Positions 1-8,456 of a stretch of DNA of 64,000 nt are shown here, one piece after another; positions within the stretch are counted from its first letter, which is position 1; each line of letters begins with the position of its first letter. The translations under genes were made by a program, and so were the position numbers. The notes below the pieces were generated by a model. It had not been told where the DNA came from. It did not search any database and saw only the letters and a program-made list of their open reading frames with translations. Source of the stretch: Saccharicrinis sp. (lineage in GTDB: Bacteria; Bacteroidota; Bacteroidia; Bacteroidales; Marinilabiliaceae); NCBI GenBank assembly GCA_024635555.1, contig JAGXIO010000017.1:1-64000 (forward strand), written 5' to 3'.

Positions 1-2580
1 CTATCACCTATAGTATTAGCGGAGGAGGCACGGGAGCTACTGTTACCGGATTGCCCACCGGAGTTACAGGTGTATTTAATGCGGGTGTCTTCACTATAAG
101 TGGAACCCCAACAACGAGCTTTAATTATATGGTAACCACTGTTGGTCCTTGTGCCAAACCAACTGCCACGGGTACAGTAACTGTTGGTACAGACGCTATC
201 ATAACGTTGACTTCAGCATCTACAACTAACAATCAGACGATCTGTGCCGGATCGCTCATAGTTCCTATCACCTATAGTATTAGCGGAGGAGGCACGGGAG
301 CTACTGTTACCGGATTGCCCACCGGAGTTACAGGTGTATTTAATGCGGGTGTCTTCACTATAAGTGGAACCCCAACAACGAGCTTTAATTATACGATAAC
401 CACTGTTGGCCCATGTGCCAAACCCACGGCTACGGGTACAGTAACTGTTGGCACAGATGCTACCATAACTTTGACCTCGGCAGCTGCCACTAATAATCAG
501 GCAATTTGTGCTGGCTCGCCTATAGTTCCCATCACCTACGCCATTGACGGAGGAGGCACGGGAGCTACTGTCAGCGTATTGCCCTCAGGGGTAACGGGAG
601 GATTTAACGCTGGTGTCTTCACCATAAGCGGCACGCCAACTTCAAGTTTCAACTATACTGTAACCACTGTTGGTCCTTGTGCCACTCCGACGGCCACCGG
701 AAGAATCGTGATCCGTCCCGATGCTACTATCGACTTAACTTCGGGTGTCAACACGCAAACGGTTTGCCGCAACACAGCCATCGCCAATATCGTTTATACC
801 ATTGGTGGGAGCGGCACGGGAGCTTCTGTCACGGGACTTCCCTCAGGATTAACAAGCAATTTCAACGTCGGCACAAGCACTTTCACCATTACCGGAATCC
901 CAACTGATATTGCAAAGCCATATAATTTTACAGTAACAGCAACAGGTGGATGTACAAGTCCAACAGCTACTGGGACTATCACAATTCGTCCCGATGCCAC
1001 CATCAGCTTAAGTTCTGCCAATAGTAACCAAACTTTATGTCGCAACACCGCTATCAACAGCATCATATACATTATTGGTGGTACTGGTCCGGGGGCTACG
1101 GTGAGTGGCTTACCGGTGGGAGTTAAAGGTGTTTTTAGCGGTACTGCTTTTTCTATCAGTGGTATGCCTACGGATGTGTCTGGAGATTATGACTTTACGG
1201 TAACTGCGACTGGTTCGTGTGCTAGTTCTACTGCAACAGGAACTATCACACTAAGTCCGGATGCAACCTTAGAGTTAACTTCGGCAAATAATACACAAAC
1301 AGTTTGCCCCAATACTGCGATTTCCACTATTAGGTACACTGTAGCAGGTACTGGTACAAATGCAACTGTAAGCGGATTGCCCGTTGGGGTTACAGGAAGT
1401 TACAGTGCCGGTATTTTTTCTATTACAGGTACGCCTACGGTAAATGGCACTTATAATTATATGGTTACTGCTACTGGTTCATGTGGTTCAGGAACGGCAA
1501 CCGGAAAAATAACTGTTAGTTCTGTTCCAGCCATAAATTTAACCTCGAGCAACGCCAATCAAACCTTATGTGTTAGTACTACATTGGCCGATATTACTTA
1601 TTCAATAGGAGGAAGTGCTACTGTTGGTTCTGTTGCAGGTCTTCCCAATGGAGTTACCCATAACGTTAGTGGTGGAGTTATAACAATTAGTGGAACGCCT
1701 ACTATACCAGGAACGTATAACTATACGGTAACATCTACTGGAGAATGTGGTAGGGCTGAAGCAAAGGGGACTATCTACATTACTTCAGATGGTACAATAA
1801 GTTTGACATCGGCCAATGCCGAACAAACAATTTGTATTGACAACGCAATAAGCAATATCGAATTTAAGATTGGAGGAAGCGCCACCGATTTTTCTGTAGG
1901 AGGATTGCCCAATGGGGTGGAAGGCGTTATCGTTGGTCAAATTATTACCCTAAGCGGAACACCTGATCAATCGGGAATTTTTAACTACACGGTTACCGCC
2001 ACAGGAATTTGTAAAGATACCACATTTGGGGGCACCATTACAGTTCGTCCTAATGCAATCATTACCCTAACATCAGCAAACGAAAATCAAACTATTTGTG
2101 TATATAGTCCTTTAGAAGAAATCGCATTTGATATCTCGGGTAGCGGTACTGCTGCTAATGTGAATGGACTCCCGAATGGAGTAAACGGAAGTTTTGCTGC
2201 CGGTGTTTTCAGTATTAGTGGTTCGCCTACTGTTTCTGGAGTGTTTAATTATACGATAACGGCAACAGGCAACTGTAGCAGTGCAACAACAACGGGAATC
2301 ATCACGGTACAGTCCAATGCAAGTATCTCCTTAAGCTCATCAAATAATGAACAAACGGTTTGTGTAAATAGTGCCATCGAAGATATTGCGTATGCCATTG
2401 GTGGTAGTGGCAACGGAGGAACTGTAAATGGGCTACCGAGTGGTGTTGTCTCCAATTATAGCAATGGCATACTTACCGTAAGCGGTACGCCAACCGTATC
2501 AGGAATTTTTGATTATACCGCAATAGCCACTGGTGCGTGTGCTGATGCCGAAGCCAAAGGTTCTTTAATCGTTAATGCTT
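1..2580 (+). repeat. Tandem 264-bp coding repeats of the adhesin
   Basis: Units of about 264 bp (88 codons) run head to tail. Bases 1-129 are identical to 265-393, so the units at the window start are recent copies; units further 3' are increasingly diverged. Near-identical units can recombine and change copy number, which would alter adhesin length. Confidence 0.9.
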
Positions 2581-4115
2581 TGCCGCAGGCTTCTATTAGC
2601 GGAACAACAACTGTTTGTCAGTTTGAACCAAATCCGGAAGTGGTTTTTACCGGTTCAATGGGTGTGGCTCCGTACACTTTTTCTTACACTATAAATAGTG
2701 GTTCGTCATTAACCGTAACAACGCTTAGTGGTAACTCAGTAGCCGTATCTGTACCAACCGACGCGGTGGATATTTATACCTATTCATTGTTAAGTGTAAA
2801 AGATAGTAAAGGTGGTGGGTGCTCCAACGCGCAAACAGGTAATGCAAGCATTCAAGTCGATGAGAAGCCTGTGGCCAATCCAGGTACTGGTGGAAATAAT
2901 TGTGGTCTGAAGTACAACCTGAATGCCCAGCTCAGTATTGAAGGAGGAACAGGAAAGTGGAACTTAGTCAGTGGGCCTGGTACTGCGGCTTTTGAACCGG
3001 AAAATGGTGATAACCCCCAAACAGAGGTTAGCGTTGATGCTTTTGGAACATACGAATTTTTGTGGACTGAAATAAACGAATCCTGCTCGGATGAAGCCTC
3101 TATAACAGTCAATTTTGTTCAGGAGCAGAGCGGTAATGCTGGCATTGATACACTGGTTTGCGATATGGAATATATGCTTGATGCCACACCTGGAAACGGG
3201 GGAGGTACATGGAGCATGTACACAGGTTCCGGCGAAGCAGACTTTAGTCCCAATGCCAACGATCCAAAAGCTACAGTTACAGTAAGCGAATTTGGAACCT
3301 ACCAATTTCAATGGACAGAAGTGAATGATGTTTGTGGATCGAAGGACGATGTGGAGGTAATATTCCGGAGCAAACCAGCTTTGAATGCCGGACGCGACAC
3401 CATCACATGTGGGGGAGATGAGGTTCAGTTGCAGGCCGTTGGCGAAGGAACTTTTATTTGGTCACCTGCATCTACATTAAGCGATCCAAATATTTACAAC
3501 CCTATTGCCAGCCCTATCGAGGAAACAACCTACAGTATTATGCTTACTGATGAGTATGGCTGTACCAGTAGCGATGAAATTAATATTATGCCATTGCCTC
3601 GACCTACTGCCTATGCAGGAGAGGACACAACGCTTACATACGCTTTTTCGTATCAAACCAAAGCCATGGATGTTAGTGCTAGCGAAACAGGTAAGTGGAG
3701 GCAAGTGGGTGATGGAACGGCTATGTTTAGCGACATTACCAACCCTGTTAACACGATTTCAGGTTTGTCAGTGGGTGAAAATATTTTTAAATGGATTGTA
3801 GACAATGGGGTTTGTCCGGTTGGGGAAGATATATTGACAATAACTGTAAAAGATTTGGTAATACCAACCCTTATAACACCAAACGAAGATGGCATAAATG
3901 AGCGATTTGAAATAAGAGGTATACAAAGTTTGGGCAAAACAGAATTGATAATTTTTAACCGTCAGGGATTAATGATGTATAAAAATGCGGATTACGATAG
4001 TAGTTGGAATGGAGTAGATCAGAGTGGTAACTCACTCCCCGACGACACCTATTATTTTAGCATAATACCATCCAACGGAAAGCCTATTAGTGGTTACATT
4101 GTAATAAGAAGATAG
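1..4115 (+). CDS. Repetitive surface adhesin with gliding-type (T9SS type B) C-terminal domain, 5' partial
   Basis: The reading frame is open to the left edge (first full codon at base 3), so the true start is outside the window; the TTG at 51 is only an internal codon. Nine complete and one partial copy of an about 88-residue Ig/cadherin-like repeat are present. Each has a conserved Cys in QTxC, a GLPxGV turn, an SGTPT motif and a second Cys in the TGxC stretch. Two related about 85-residue repeats of another type follow (GTYEFLWTE, GTYQFQWTE), then a PKD-like piece. The last about 85 residues match the CHU_C/gliding-motility C-terminal domain (TPNEDGINERFEI, then DDTYYFSI), the signal for type IX export and surface anchoring. 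The stop codon overlaps or nearly touches the next gene, which encodes a PorP/SprF-like protein, the usual partner of such adhesins. Role as adhesin is inferred. Confidence 0.9.
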   Translation, partial: ITYSISGGGTGATVTGLPTGVTGVFNAGVFTISGTPTTSFNYMVTTVGPCAKPTATGTVTVGTDAIITLTSASTTNNQTICAGSLIVPITYSISGGGTGATVTGLPTGVTGVFNAGVFTISGTPTTSFNYTITTVGPCAKPTATGTVTVGTDATITLTSAAATNNQAICAGSPIVPITYAIDGGGTGATVSVLPSGVTGGFNAGVFTISGTPTSSFNYTVTTVGPCATPTATGRIVIRPDATIDLTSGVNTQTVCRNTAIANIVYTIGGSGTGASVTGLPSGLTSNFNVGTSTFTITGIPTDIAKPYNFTVTATGGCTSPTATGTITIRPDATISLSSANSNQTLCRNTAINSIIYIIGGTGPGATVSGLPVGVKGVFSGTAFSISGMPTDVSGDYDFTVTATGSCASSTATGTITLSPDATLELTSANNTQTVCPNTAISTIRYTVAGTGTNATVSGLPVGVTGSYSAGIFSITGTPTVNGTYNYMVTATGSCGSGTATGKITVSSVPAINLTSSNANQTLCVSTTLADITYSIGGSATVGSVAGLPNGVTHNVSGGVITISGTPTIPGTYNYTVTSTGECGRAEAKGTIYITSDGTISLTSANAEQTICIDNAISNIEFKIGGSATDFSVGGLPNGVEGVIVGQIITLSGTPDQSGIFNYTVTATGICKDTTFGGTITVRPNAIITLTSANENQTICVYSPLEEIAFDISGSGTAANVNGLPNGVNGSFAAGVFSISGSPTVSGVFNYTITATGNCSSATTTGIITVQSNASISLSSSNNEQTVCVNSAIEDIAYAIGGSGNGGTVNGLPSGVVSNYSNGILTVSGTPTVSGIFDYTAIATGACADAEAKGSLIVNALPQASISGTTTVCQFEPNPEVVFTGSMGVAPYTFSYTINSGSSLTVTTLSGNSVAVSVPTDAVDIYTYSLLSVKDSKGGGCSNAQTGNASIQVDEKPVANPGTGGNNCGLKYNLNAQLSIEGGTGKWNLVSGPGTAAFEPENGDNPQTEVSVDAFGTYEFLWTEINESCSDEASITVNFVQEQSGNAGIDTLVCDMEYMLDATPGNGGGTWSMYTGSGEADFSPNANDPKATVTVSEFGTYQFQWTEVNDVCGSKDDVEVIFRSKPALNAGRDTITCGGDEVQLQAVGEGTFIWSPASTLSDPNIYNPIASPIEETTYSIMLTDEYGCTSSDEINIMPLPRPTAYAGEDTTLTYAFSYQTKAMDVSASETGKWRQVGDGTAMFSDITNPVNTISGLSVGENIFKWIVDNGVCPVGEDILTITVKDLVIPTLITPNEDGINERFEIRGIQSLGKTELIIFNRQGLMMYKNADYDSSWNGVDQSGNSLPDDTYYFSIIPSNGKPISGYIVIRR

Positions 4116-4123
4116 TGAGTAGG

Positions 4124-5065
4124 ATGAATCAGACCATAAAAAAAATATTAATTGTAATTGCCATTTTGTCCACTATAAAGGTGGGGGTCTGCGCGCAAAG
4201 TAGTACGGATTTTATGCAGTACGTGTTAAATCCTATGTCGATAAATCCTGCATTTGCAGGTGGACAGGATGCTTTAAATCTTTCGTTATTTTATGGAAAG
4301 CAGTGGACAGATGTTAAAGGTTCTCCAAAAGAGATGACCTTCAGCGCCGATGCACCATTTATGAATAAAAGATTGGGGTTGGGTATCATGCTCTTAAACG
4401 AACAGTTTGGGGTTAGCAAACAAAATGAAATTTCGACTAATTATGCTTATCGGATTCTTTCGCCCCAAAGTGTGTTAGCGTTTGGTTTAGGGGCAAGTGT
4501 AAAGTTACGAAATTCAGCATATAGCGACTTAATAGCCTTAGATCCTGGCGATGAAATATATCTGCAGGACTCAAAAACATACGCCTTAGCAAATTTTAGT
4601 TTTGGTGTGCATTATTCAGTCAAAGATTTTTTTGTCGGTTTTTCAATACCTCAATTGTTGAATTATAATTTCGATATTGAGGAGGGCAAGTACCTTTACA
4701 AAAATGATTTTAATAAGTACAAATATTTACTTAATACGGGTTATAAAATAAAGGCTGGCAATAGTTTGGCAATTGTACCTTCGTTACTATTTCAGTATTC
4801 GGCACTTAATGCAAACGATGAATTTCTTTACGATTTAAACGCGATGTTTAATTATAAGGAAATAATCTATTTAGGTGGATCGTACCAAAATAGTCGATCT
4901 TTTGCTACCTTATTTCAGGTTAAGCCAAACAAACAAATAAGTATTGCGTATAGTTTTAATTTTGAAACTGGTCAGTTGAATAGGTTCACAAATGGTTCGC
5001 ACCAGATTATGCTTAAATATATTTTTAAGTATAAAGTTTATGCACCCAATTCTTTGATATTTTAA
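4124..5065 (+). CDS. PorP/SprF-family type IX secretion outer-membrane protein
   Basis: This is a beta-barrel protein of about 313 residues. It begins with a signal peptide (MNQTIKKILIVIAILS, cleavage near VCAQ) and continues with the family opening, in which a SSTDFMQYVLNPMSINPAFAG-type stretch precedes the barrel strands. PorP/SprF proteins anchor or help export a partner adhesin carrying a type B C-terminal domain. The gene directly upstream is such a protein, so the two are probably a matched pair. A GTG at 4115 overlaps the upstream TAG by one base and is a possible alternative start. I prefer the ATG at 4124 because the signal peptide then starts cleanly. Translational coupling to the adhesin is likely. 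Family assignment is firm; the specific partner is inferred. Confidence 0.88.
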   Translation: MNQTIKKILIVIAILSTIKVGVCAQSSTDFMQYVLNPMSINPAFAGGQDALNLSLFYGKQWTDVKGSPKEMTFSADAPFMNKRLGLGIMLLNEQFGVSKQNEISTNYAYRILSPQSVLAFGLGASVKLRNSAYSDLIALDPGDEIYLQDSKTYALANFSFGVHYSVKDFFVGFSIPQLLNYNFDIEEGKYLYKNDFNKYKYLLNTGYKIKAGNSLAIVPSLLFQYSALNANDEFLYDLNAMFNYKEIIYLGGSYQNSRSFATLFQVKPNKQISIAYSFNFETGQLNRFTNGSHQIMLKYIFKYKVYAPNSLIF

Positions 5066-5098
5066 GGAACCACAAACAATAGCTCTCTCGCAATAAAT

Positions 5099-7249
5099 AT
5101 GAAAATTAAATTAAGTTTATCTATAGCGCTCCTTTTTATTTTTTCGTTGGCGTTAAAAAGCCAATCGGATACATATGAAGTAAAAAAAGCATCTTTTAGT
5201 TCGGATCGCTACGATGAGTTTTCGCCTGTGTTTCATAAAAATGGAATAGTGCTTGGTTCAAATCGGGGCGGCTCTTCTTGGGTGGATTATACAGGTAACC
5301 AAGGTAAGGGACCGGTTAGTATGTTTTTTGTAGAACGAGATACGAAGGGTAAATGGAAAAGAACAAAATTATTTTCGAAAGATTTGACTACCGAGTTTAA
5401 TGACGGGCCCTGTACTTTTAACTCCGACGGCGATATGATATTCTATTCCAGGAATATGTTTGTCATACGCAGTAGAAAGGAAAATCCTTATTACCGAAAT
5501 AAACTGGGTCTTTTTTCGGCCGTTAAAACAGACAAAAAATGGACTGCTATCAGTCCGTTTAGGCATAATAACGATTGGTTCAATATCAGTACCCCAAGTT
5601 TATCGCCCGATGGAAAGCGTTTATATTTTTCGTCGGATAAGCCCGATGGTTTTGGTGGAGCCGACCTGTATTACTGTGATTGGAAAGATGGATATTGGGA
5701 CGAACCGATTAACCTTGGATCCGAAGTAAATACAGCCGAGAATGAGGCCTATCCATTTATGAATGCAGTTGGTGAGCTTTTCTTTTCATCAAACGGACAT
5801 CAGGGAATGGGAGGTAAGGATATTTTTGTTACCAAACAAAAGGGTGAAGACTGGCATAAACCTGTGCATTTGGATTCCCCCATAAACTCGGAGCACGATG
5901 ATTTTGGAATAGTTGCCGACGTTTTGACGAACAGCGGTTACTTTTCTTCGCAGCGCGACAGGACCATTGATATTTACAGCTTTAGTACCCTAAAGCAGCC
6001 TGTTTGGTTTAGTTCTCCGCAAAAGCAAAATAATTACTGTGTTATCTTAAAGGACGAAGATCCATTGGCAGTAGACACCTTATTGTTTCAATATGAGTGG
6101 GATTTTGGGGGTGGTCTTAAGCAATATGGTTCACAAGTGAGGCATTGTTTTCCGGATACAGGTAGTTATACCATAGATTTGAACGTAGTGGTGCGACGGA
6201 CAAAAGAAATGTTTTTCCATAAGGCCACTTACAAGTTGGATATGATGGATTTGGAACAACCATTTATTCGTTCAAAAGATTTTGTAAGAGTGGGTGATTC
6301 AATCCGCATTGATGGTTTAAAAACAAATTATTCAAAGCATGATATAATCGAATATTATTGGCAATTGAATGACACCACGTTTAAAACCGGCGCTGACTTT
6401 TATTATCAATTTAATAAAACGGGGGAGAACCGGATACAACTTGCAGTTGCGTTAAAATCCAAATCGAGTGGTGAGATAAGTAAGCATGCTGTTTCAAAAG
6501 TAATAGCTGTCTATTCAAACAATCGGGAGCGGGATGAGCTTTTGGCTAAGCAGCAATCGACCGTAAATCAGGAAAAAGCAACGGCTGATGCTCAAACGTT
6601 TAAAATAAAACGTGTTTACGGAGCAGGAGATAATAAAGCAAAAGAAAGCGTGTTTAGATTACAACTTCTGGTGTCGAATAAAAAAGTTTCTTTGGAGAGT
6701 TCGGTATTCGCAAAAGTTCCTTCAAAATACCAAATACAGGAGCGTTTCAACAGGGAGGATAGCACATATGCATATATTGTTGAAGAACAAACACAACTTA
6801 TATCACTGTTTCCCAGCTATCAGGAAATAAAGGCAAGTGGTTTCGAAGCAGTAACAGTAACTTATAATCTTCTTAGCAATCCAAGTGAAATAGAATTGTT
6901 TAGGATAAAGGAGAAATATGGAAGTCAGATAAACAGTTTTTTTAATGACAGAAATGTTTTGATAACAAACGGAATTTTGATGCTTAACAATGTGGTGGCA
7001 TTAATGAACAAATATCCTAAAATTAATCTTGAAGTAAACGTTCATACAGATAACATAGCAAGCCAATATCAAAATTTAAACGTGTCAAAATCTTTAGCCA
7101 ATAATATAGTTGATTATCTTGTTGGAAGTGGAATAAACAAGGATAGACTGATACCCCAAGGGAAGAGCGAAGTGTATCCTATCCGATCAAATTTATTAGA
7201 AAGTGGCAGGGAGATAAACCGAAGAGTTGAATTTAAAATTACAGAATAA
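5099..7249 (+). CDS. OmpA-family protein with PD40 beta-propeller and PKD-like region
   Basis: A 716-residue envelope protein. It has an N-terminal signal peptide, then WD40/PD40-like blade motifs (SPDGKRLYFSSDKPDGFGG, FFSSNGHQGMGGKDIF) at about residues 160-250, a PKD-like stretch (YEWDFGGG, then FPDTGSYTIDL) near 330-370, and a C-terminal OmpA-type peptidoglycan-binding domain ending in a GREINRRVEFKI motif. The same domain order occurs in proteins of the PorE/SprE type and in OmpA proteins beside SprF genes. It lies 33 bp after the PorP/SprF-like gene, so the three genes at the left edge form one surface module: adhesin, outer-membrane anchor and peptidoglycan tether. The exact tether role is inferred from domain content. 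Confidence 0.85.
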   Translation: MKIKLSLSIALLFIFSLALKSQSDTYEVKKASFSSDRYDEFSPVFHKNGIVLGSNRGGSSWVDYTGNQGKGPVSMFFVERDTKGKWKRTKLFSKDLTTEFNDGPCTFNSDGDMIFYSRNMFVIRSRKENPYYRNKLGLFSAVKTDKKWTAISPFRHNNDWFNISTPSLSPDGKRLYFSSDKPDGFGGADLYYCDWKDGYWDEPINLGSEVNTAENEAYPFMNAVGELFFSSNGHQGMGGKDIFVTKQKGEDWHKPVHLDSPINSEHDDFGIVADVLTNSGYFSSQRDRTIDIYSFSTLKQPVWFSSPQKQNNYCVILKDEDPLAVDTLLFQYEWDFGGGLKQYGSQVRHCFPDTGSYTIDLNVVVRRTKEMFFHKATYKLDMMDLEQPFIRSKDFVRVGDSIRIDGLKTNYSKHDIIEYYWQLNDTTFKTGADFYYQFNKTGENRIQLAVALKSKSSGEISKHAVSKVIAVYSNNRERDELLAKQQSTVNQEKATADAQTFKIKRVYGAGDNKAKESVFRLQLLVSNKKVSLESSVFAKVPSKYQIQERFNREDSTYAYIVEEQTQLISLFPSYQEIKASGFEAVTVTYNLLSNPSEIELFRIKEKYGSQINSFFNDRNVLITNGILMLNNVVALMNKYPKINLEVNVHTDNIASQYQNLNVSKSLANNIVDYLVGSGINKDRLIPQGKSEVYPIRSNLLESGREINRRVEFKITE

Positions 7250-7251
7250 TT

Positions 7252-7506
7252 ATGGTTGTGGATCATGTGTGCTTTGCAGTAAAAGATATAAACGAAGGGA
7301 TTGCATACTAGGAACATGTTTTTGGATATAAACAAATTGTCCGGTGTGTCATCAACTCAAAGCAAAAAGGCATGCTCACCCTTGTACCACCACAATCGGG
7401 CGAAGCATTTGGCGGACAAGATATTGCTTTTTTGCTTGGGAAATACGGGTTAAATATCAAACTGATTGCTACGGACGAAAAAGCAGGGGTGTATAGATTT
7501 GTTTGA
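7252..7506 (+). pseudogene. Decayed VOC-family (glyoxalase/epimerase-like) gene
   Basis: Two bases after the OmpA gene an ATG opens a frame reading MVVDHVCFAVKDINEGIAY. This is a typical start of a small vicinal-oxygen-chelate protein, but it hits TAG at 7309-7311. The same frame then continues for 64 codons (EHVFGYKQIVR, later GGQDIAFLLGKYGLNIKLI) to TGA at 7504. The first part resembles the first beta-alpha unit of the VOC fold and the last part its C-terminal beta strands. The middle is too short for a complete domain of about 130 residues. The stop plus an apparent internal deletion point to a broken gene. VOC genes of this kind often sit in polysaccharide and acyl-modification loci, so it may be a relic of the neighbouring cluster. 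Confidence 0.6.
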
Positions 7507-7517
7507 CCTACTGCTTG

Positions 7518-7545
7518 TTGAAAATAATAAAAAATGTTAGTTTAG
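7518..7545 (+). promoter_or_regulatory. Possible promoter of the export operon
   Basis: A TTG at 7518-7520 lies 17 bases before TAGTTTAG (7538-7545), which resembles the Bacteroidota -7 box TAnnTTTG only in part. It lies 63 bases before the Wza-like gene, where a locus promoter is expected. Weak match. Confidence 0.25.
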
Positions 7546-7608
7546 ACAATTGTAGCAAAATGAATCATTTATTCGTATATAAATAACATTCAATACCAGT
7601 ATAAGATT

Positions 7609-8397
7609 ATGAAAATTAAGAAGTTGTTGTTCTACATGGCCATAGTAGTAATTGTAGGATTAAGTTCATGTGTATCGCGCCAAAAACTTACCTACCTGCA
7701 GTATTCAGGTGCAATGGATAAAAATAATTCTGCGTTTTCGGAGGGTAGAAAGTCGGTAACACCTTCCGAATATAAAATTATGCCCTACGATAATTTGTTT
7801 ATCAATGTATCATCTATCGATCCAAAATGGTCATCCATGTTTAATACTGCTTCGGAAGGCTCCTTAACCGAAGAAAGTGCTATTCTTCAGGGGTACTGGG
7901 TAGATAACGAAGGGAATATTGATATACCTTTTATTGGTAAAGTTAAAGTTCAGGGCGAAACGTTGGACAACGTGAAAGCGAAGTTACAAGGTATCTTTAT
8001 TAGCTATGTTAAAGATGCTTCACTTACGGTGCGCTTAGTTAATAATTACGTGACTTTGATTGGGGAGGTTCGAAGTCCAGGAAAGTATCCGCTTACCAAG
8101 GTGAGGGTAAATATCTTTGAAGCTTTAGCCATGGCCAGCGATTTATCGGATTTTAGTAATCGCAGTAAAATTCAACTTATCCGCCCAACGGCCTATGGCC
8201 CTGTCATAAAAGAATTCTCATTAAACGACCGAAGTATTTTAAATTCGGATTTTTATTACGTTATGCCCAACGATATTATTTACGCACCACCGCTCAAAGG
8301 AAAAGCATTTCAAGTAAACTCCGCCGTGTTTGGTATTTTATTGGGGGTTGTAAATGCCGGTATGGTTGTGTTTGCATTAATCAATACCAATAATTAA
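7609..8397 (+). CDS. wza: Polysaccharide export outer-membrane lipoprotein (Wza-like)
   Basis: The protein has 262 residues. A lipoprotein signal ends at LSSC with Cys21 as the lipidated residue. A Poly_export domain follows (YKIMPYDNLFINV), then an SLBB-type loop (LIGEVRSPGKYPLTKV), and a C-terminal hydrophobic helix (VFGILLGVVNAGMVVFALI) matching the helix that forms the Wza pore in the outer membrane. It forms the outer-membrane exit channel for the polymer and works with the adjacent Wzc-like protein, 59 bp downstream. The signal peptide supports the start at ATG 7609. Assignment as Wza-like is by family; which polymer passes through is inferred from the locus. Confidence 0.9.
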   Translation: MKIKKLLFYMAIVVIVGLSSCVSRQKLTYLQYSGAMDKNNSAFSEGRKSVTPSEYKIMPYDNLFINVSSIDPKWSSMFNTASEGSLTEESAILQGYWVDNEGNIDIPFIGKVKVQGETLDNVKAKLQGIFISYVKDASLTVRLVNNYVTLIGEVRSPGKYPLTKVRVNIFEALAMASDLSDFSNRSKIQLIRPTAYGPVIKEFSLNDRSILNSDFYYVMPNDIIYAPPLKGKAFQVNSAVFGILLGVVNAGMVVFALINTNN

Positions 8398-8456
8398 AGG
8401 ATACGAGGATAAAATAGAATAATGTTATTTATTAAAGACCAACGTTAACAACATAT

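Noticed and set aside
51..53. TTG as start codon of the adhesin
   Set aside because: The frame is open upstream to the window edge and codes for the same repeat motif, so this is an internal codon.
7309..7311. TAG readthrough or recoding in the VOC-like gene
   Set aside because: The rest of the domain is also shortened, so decay explains it better.
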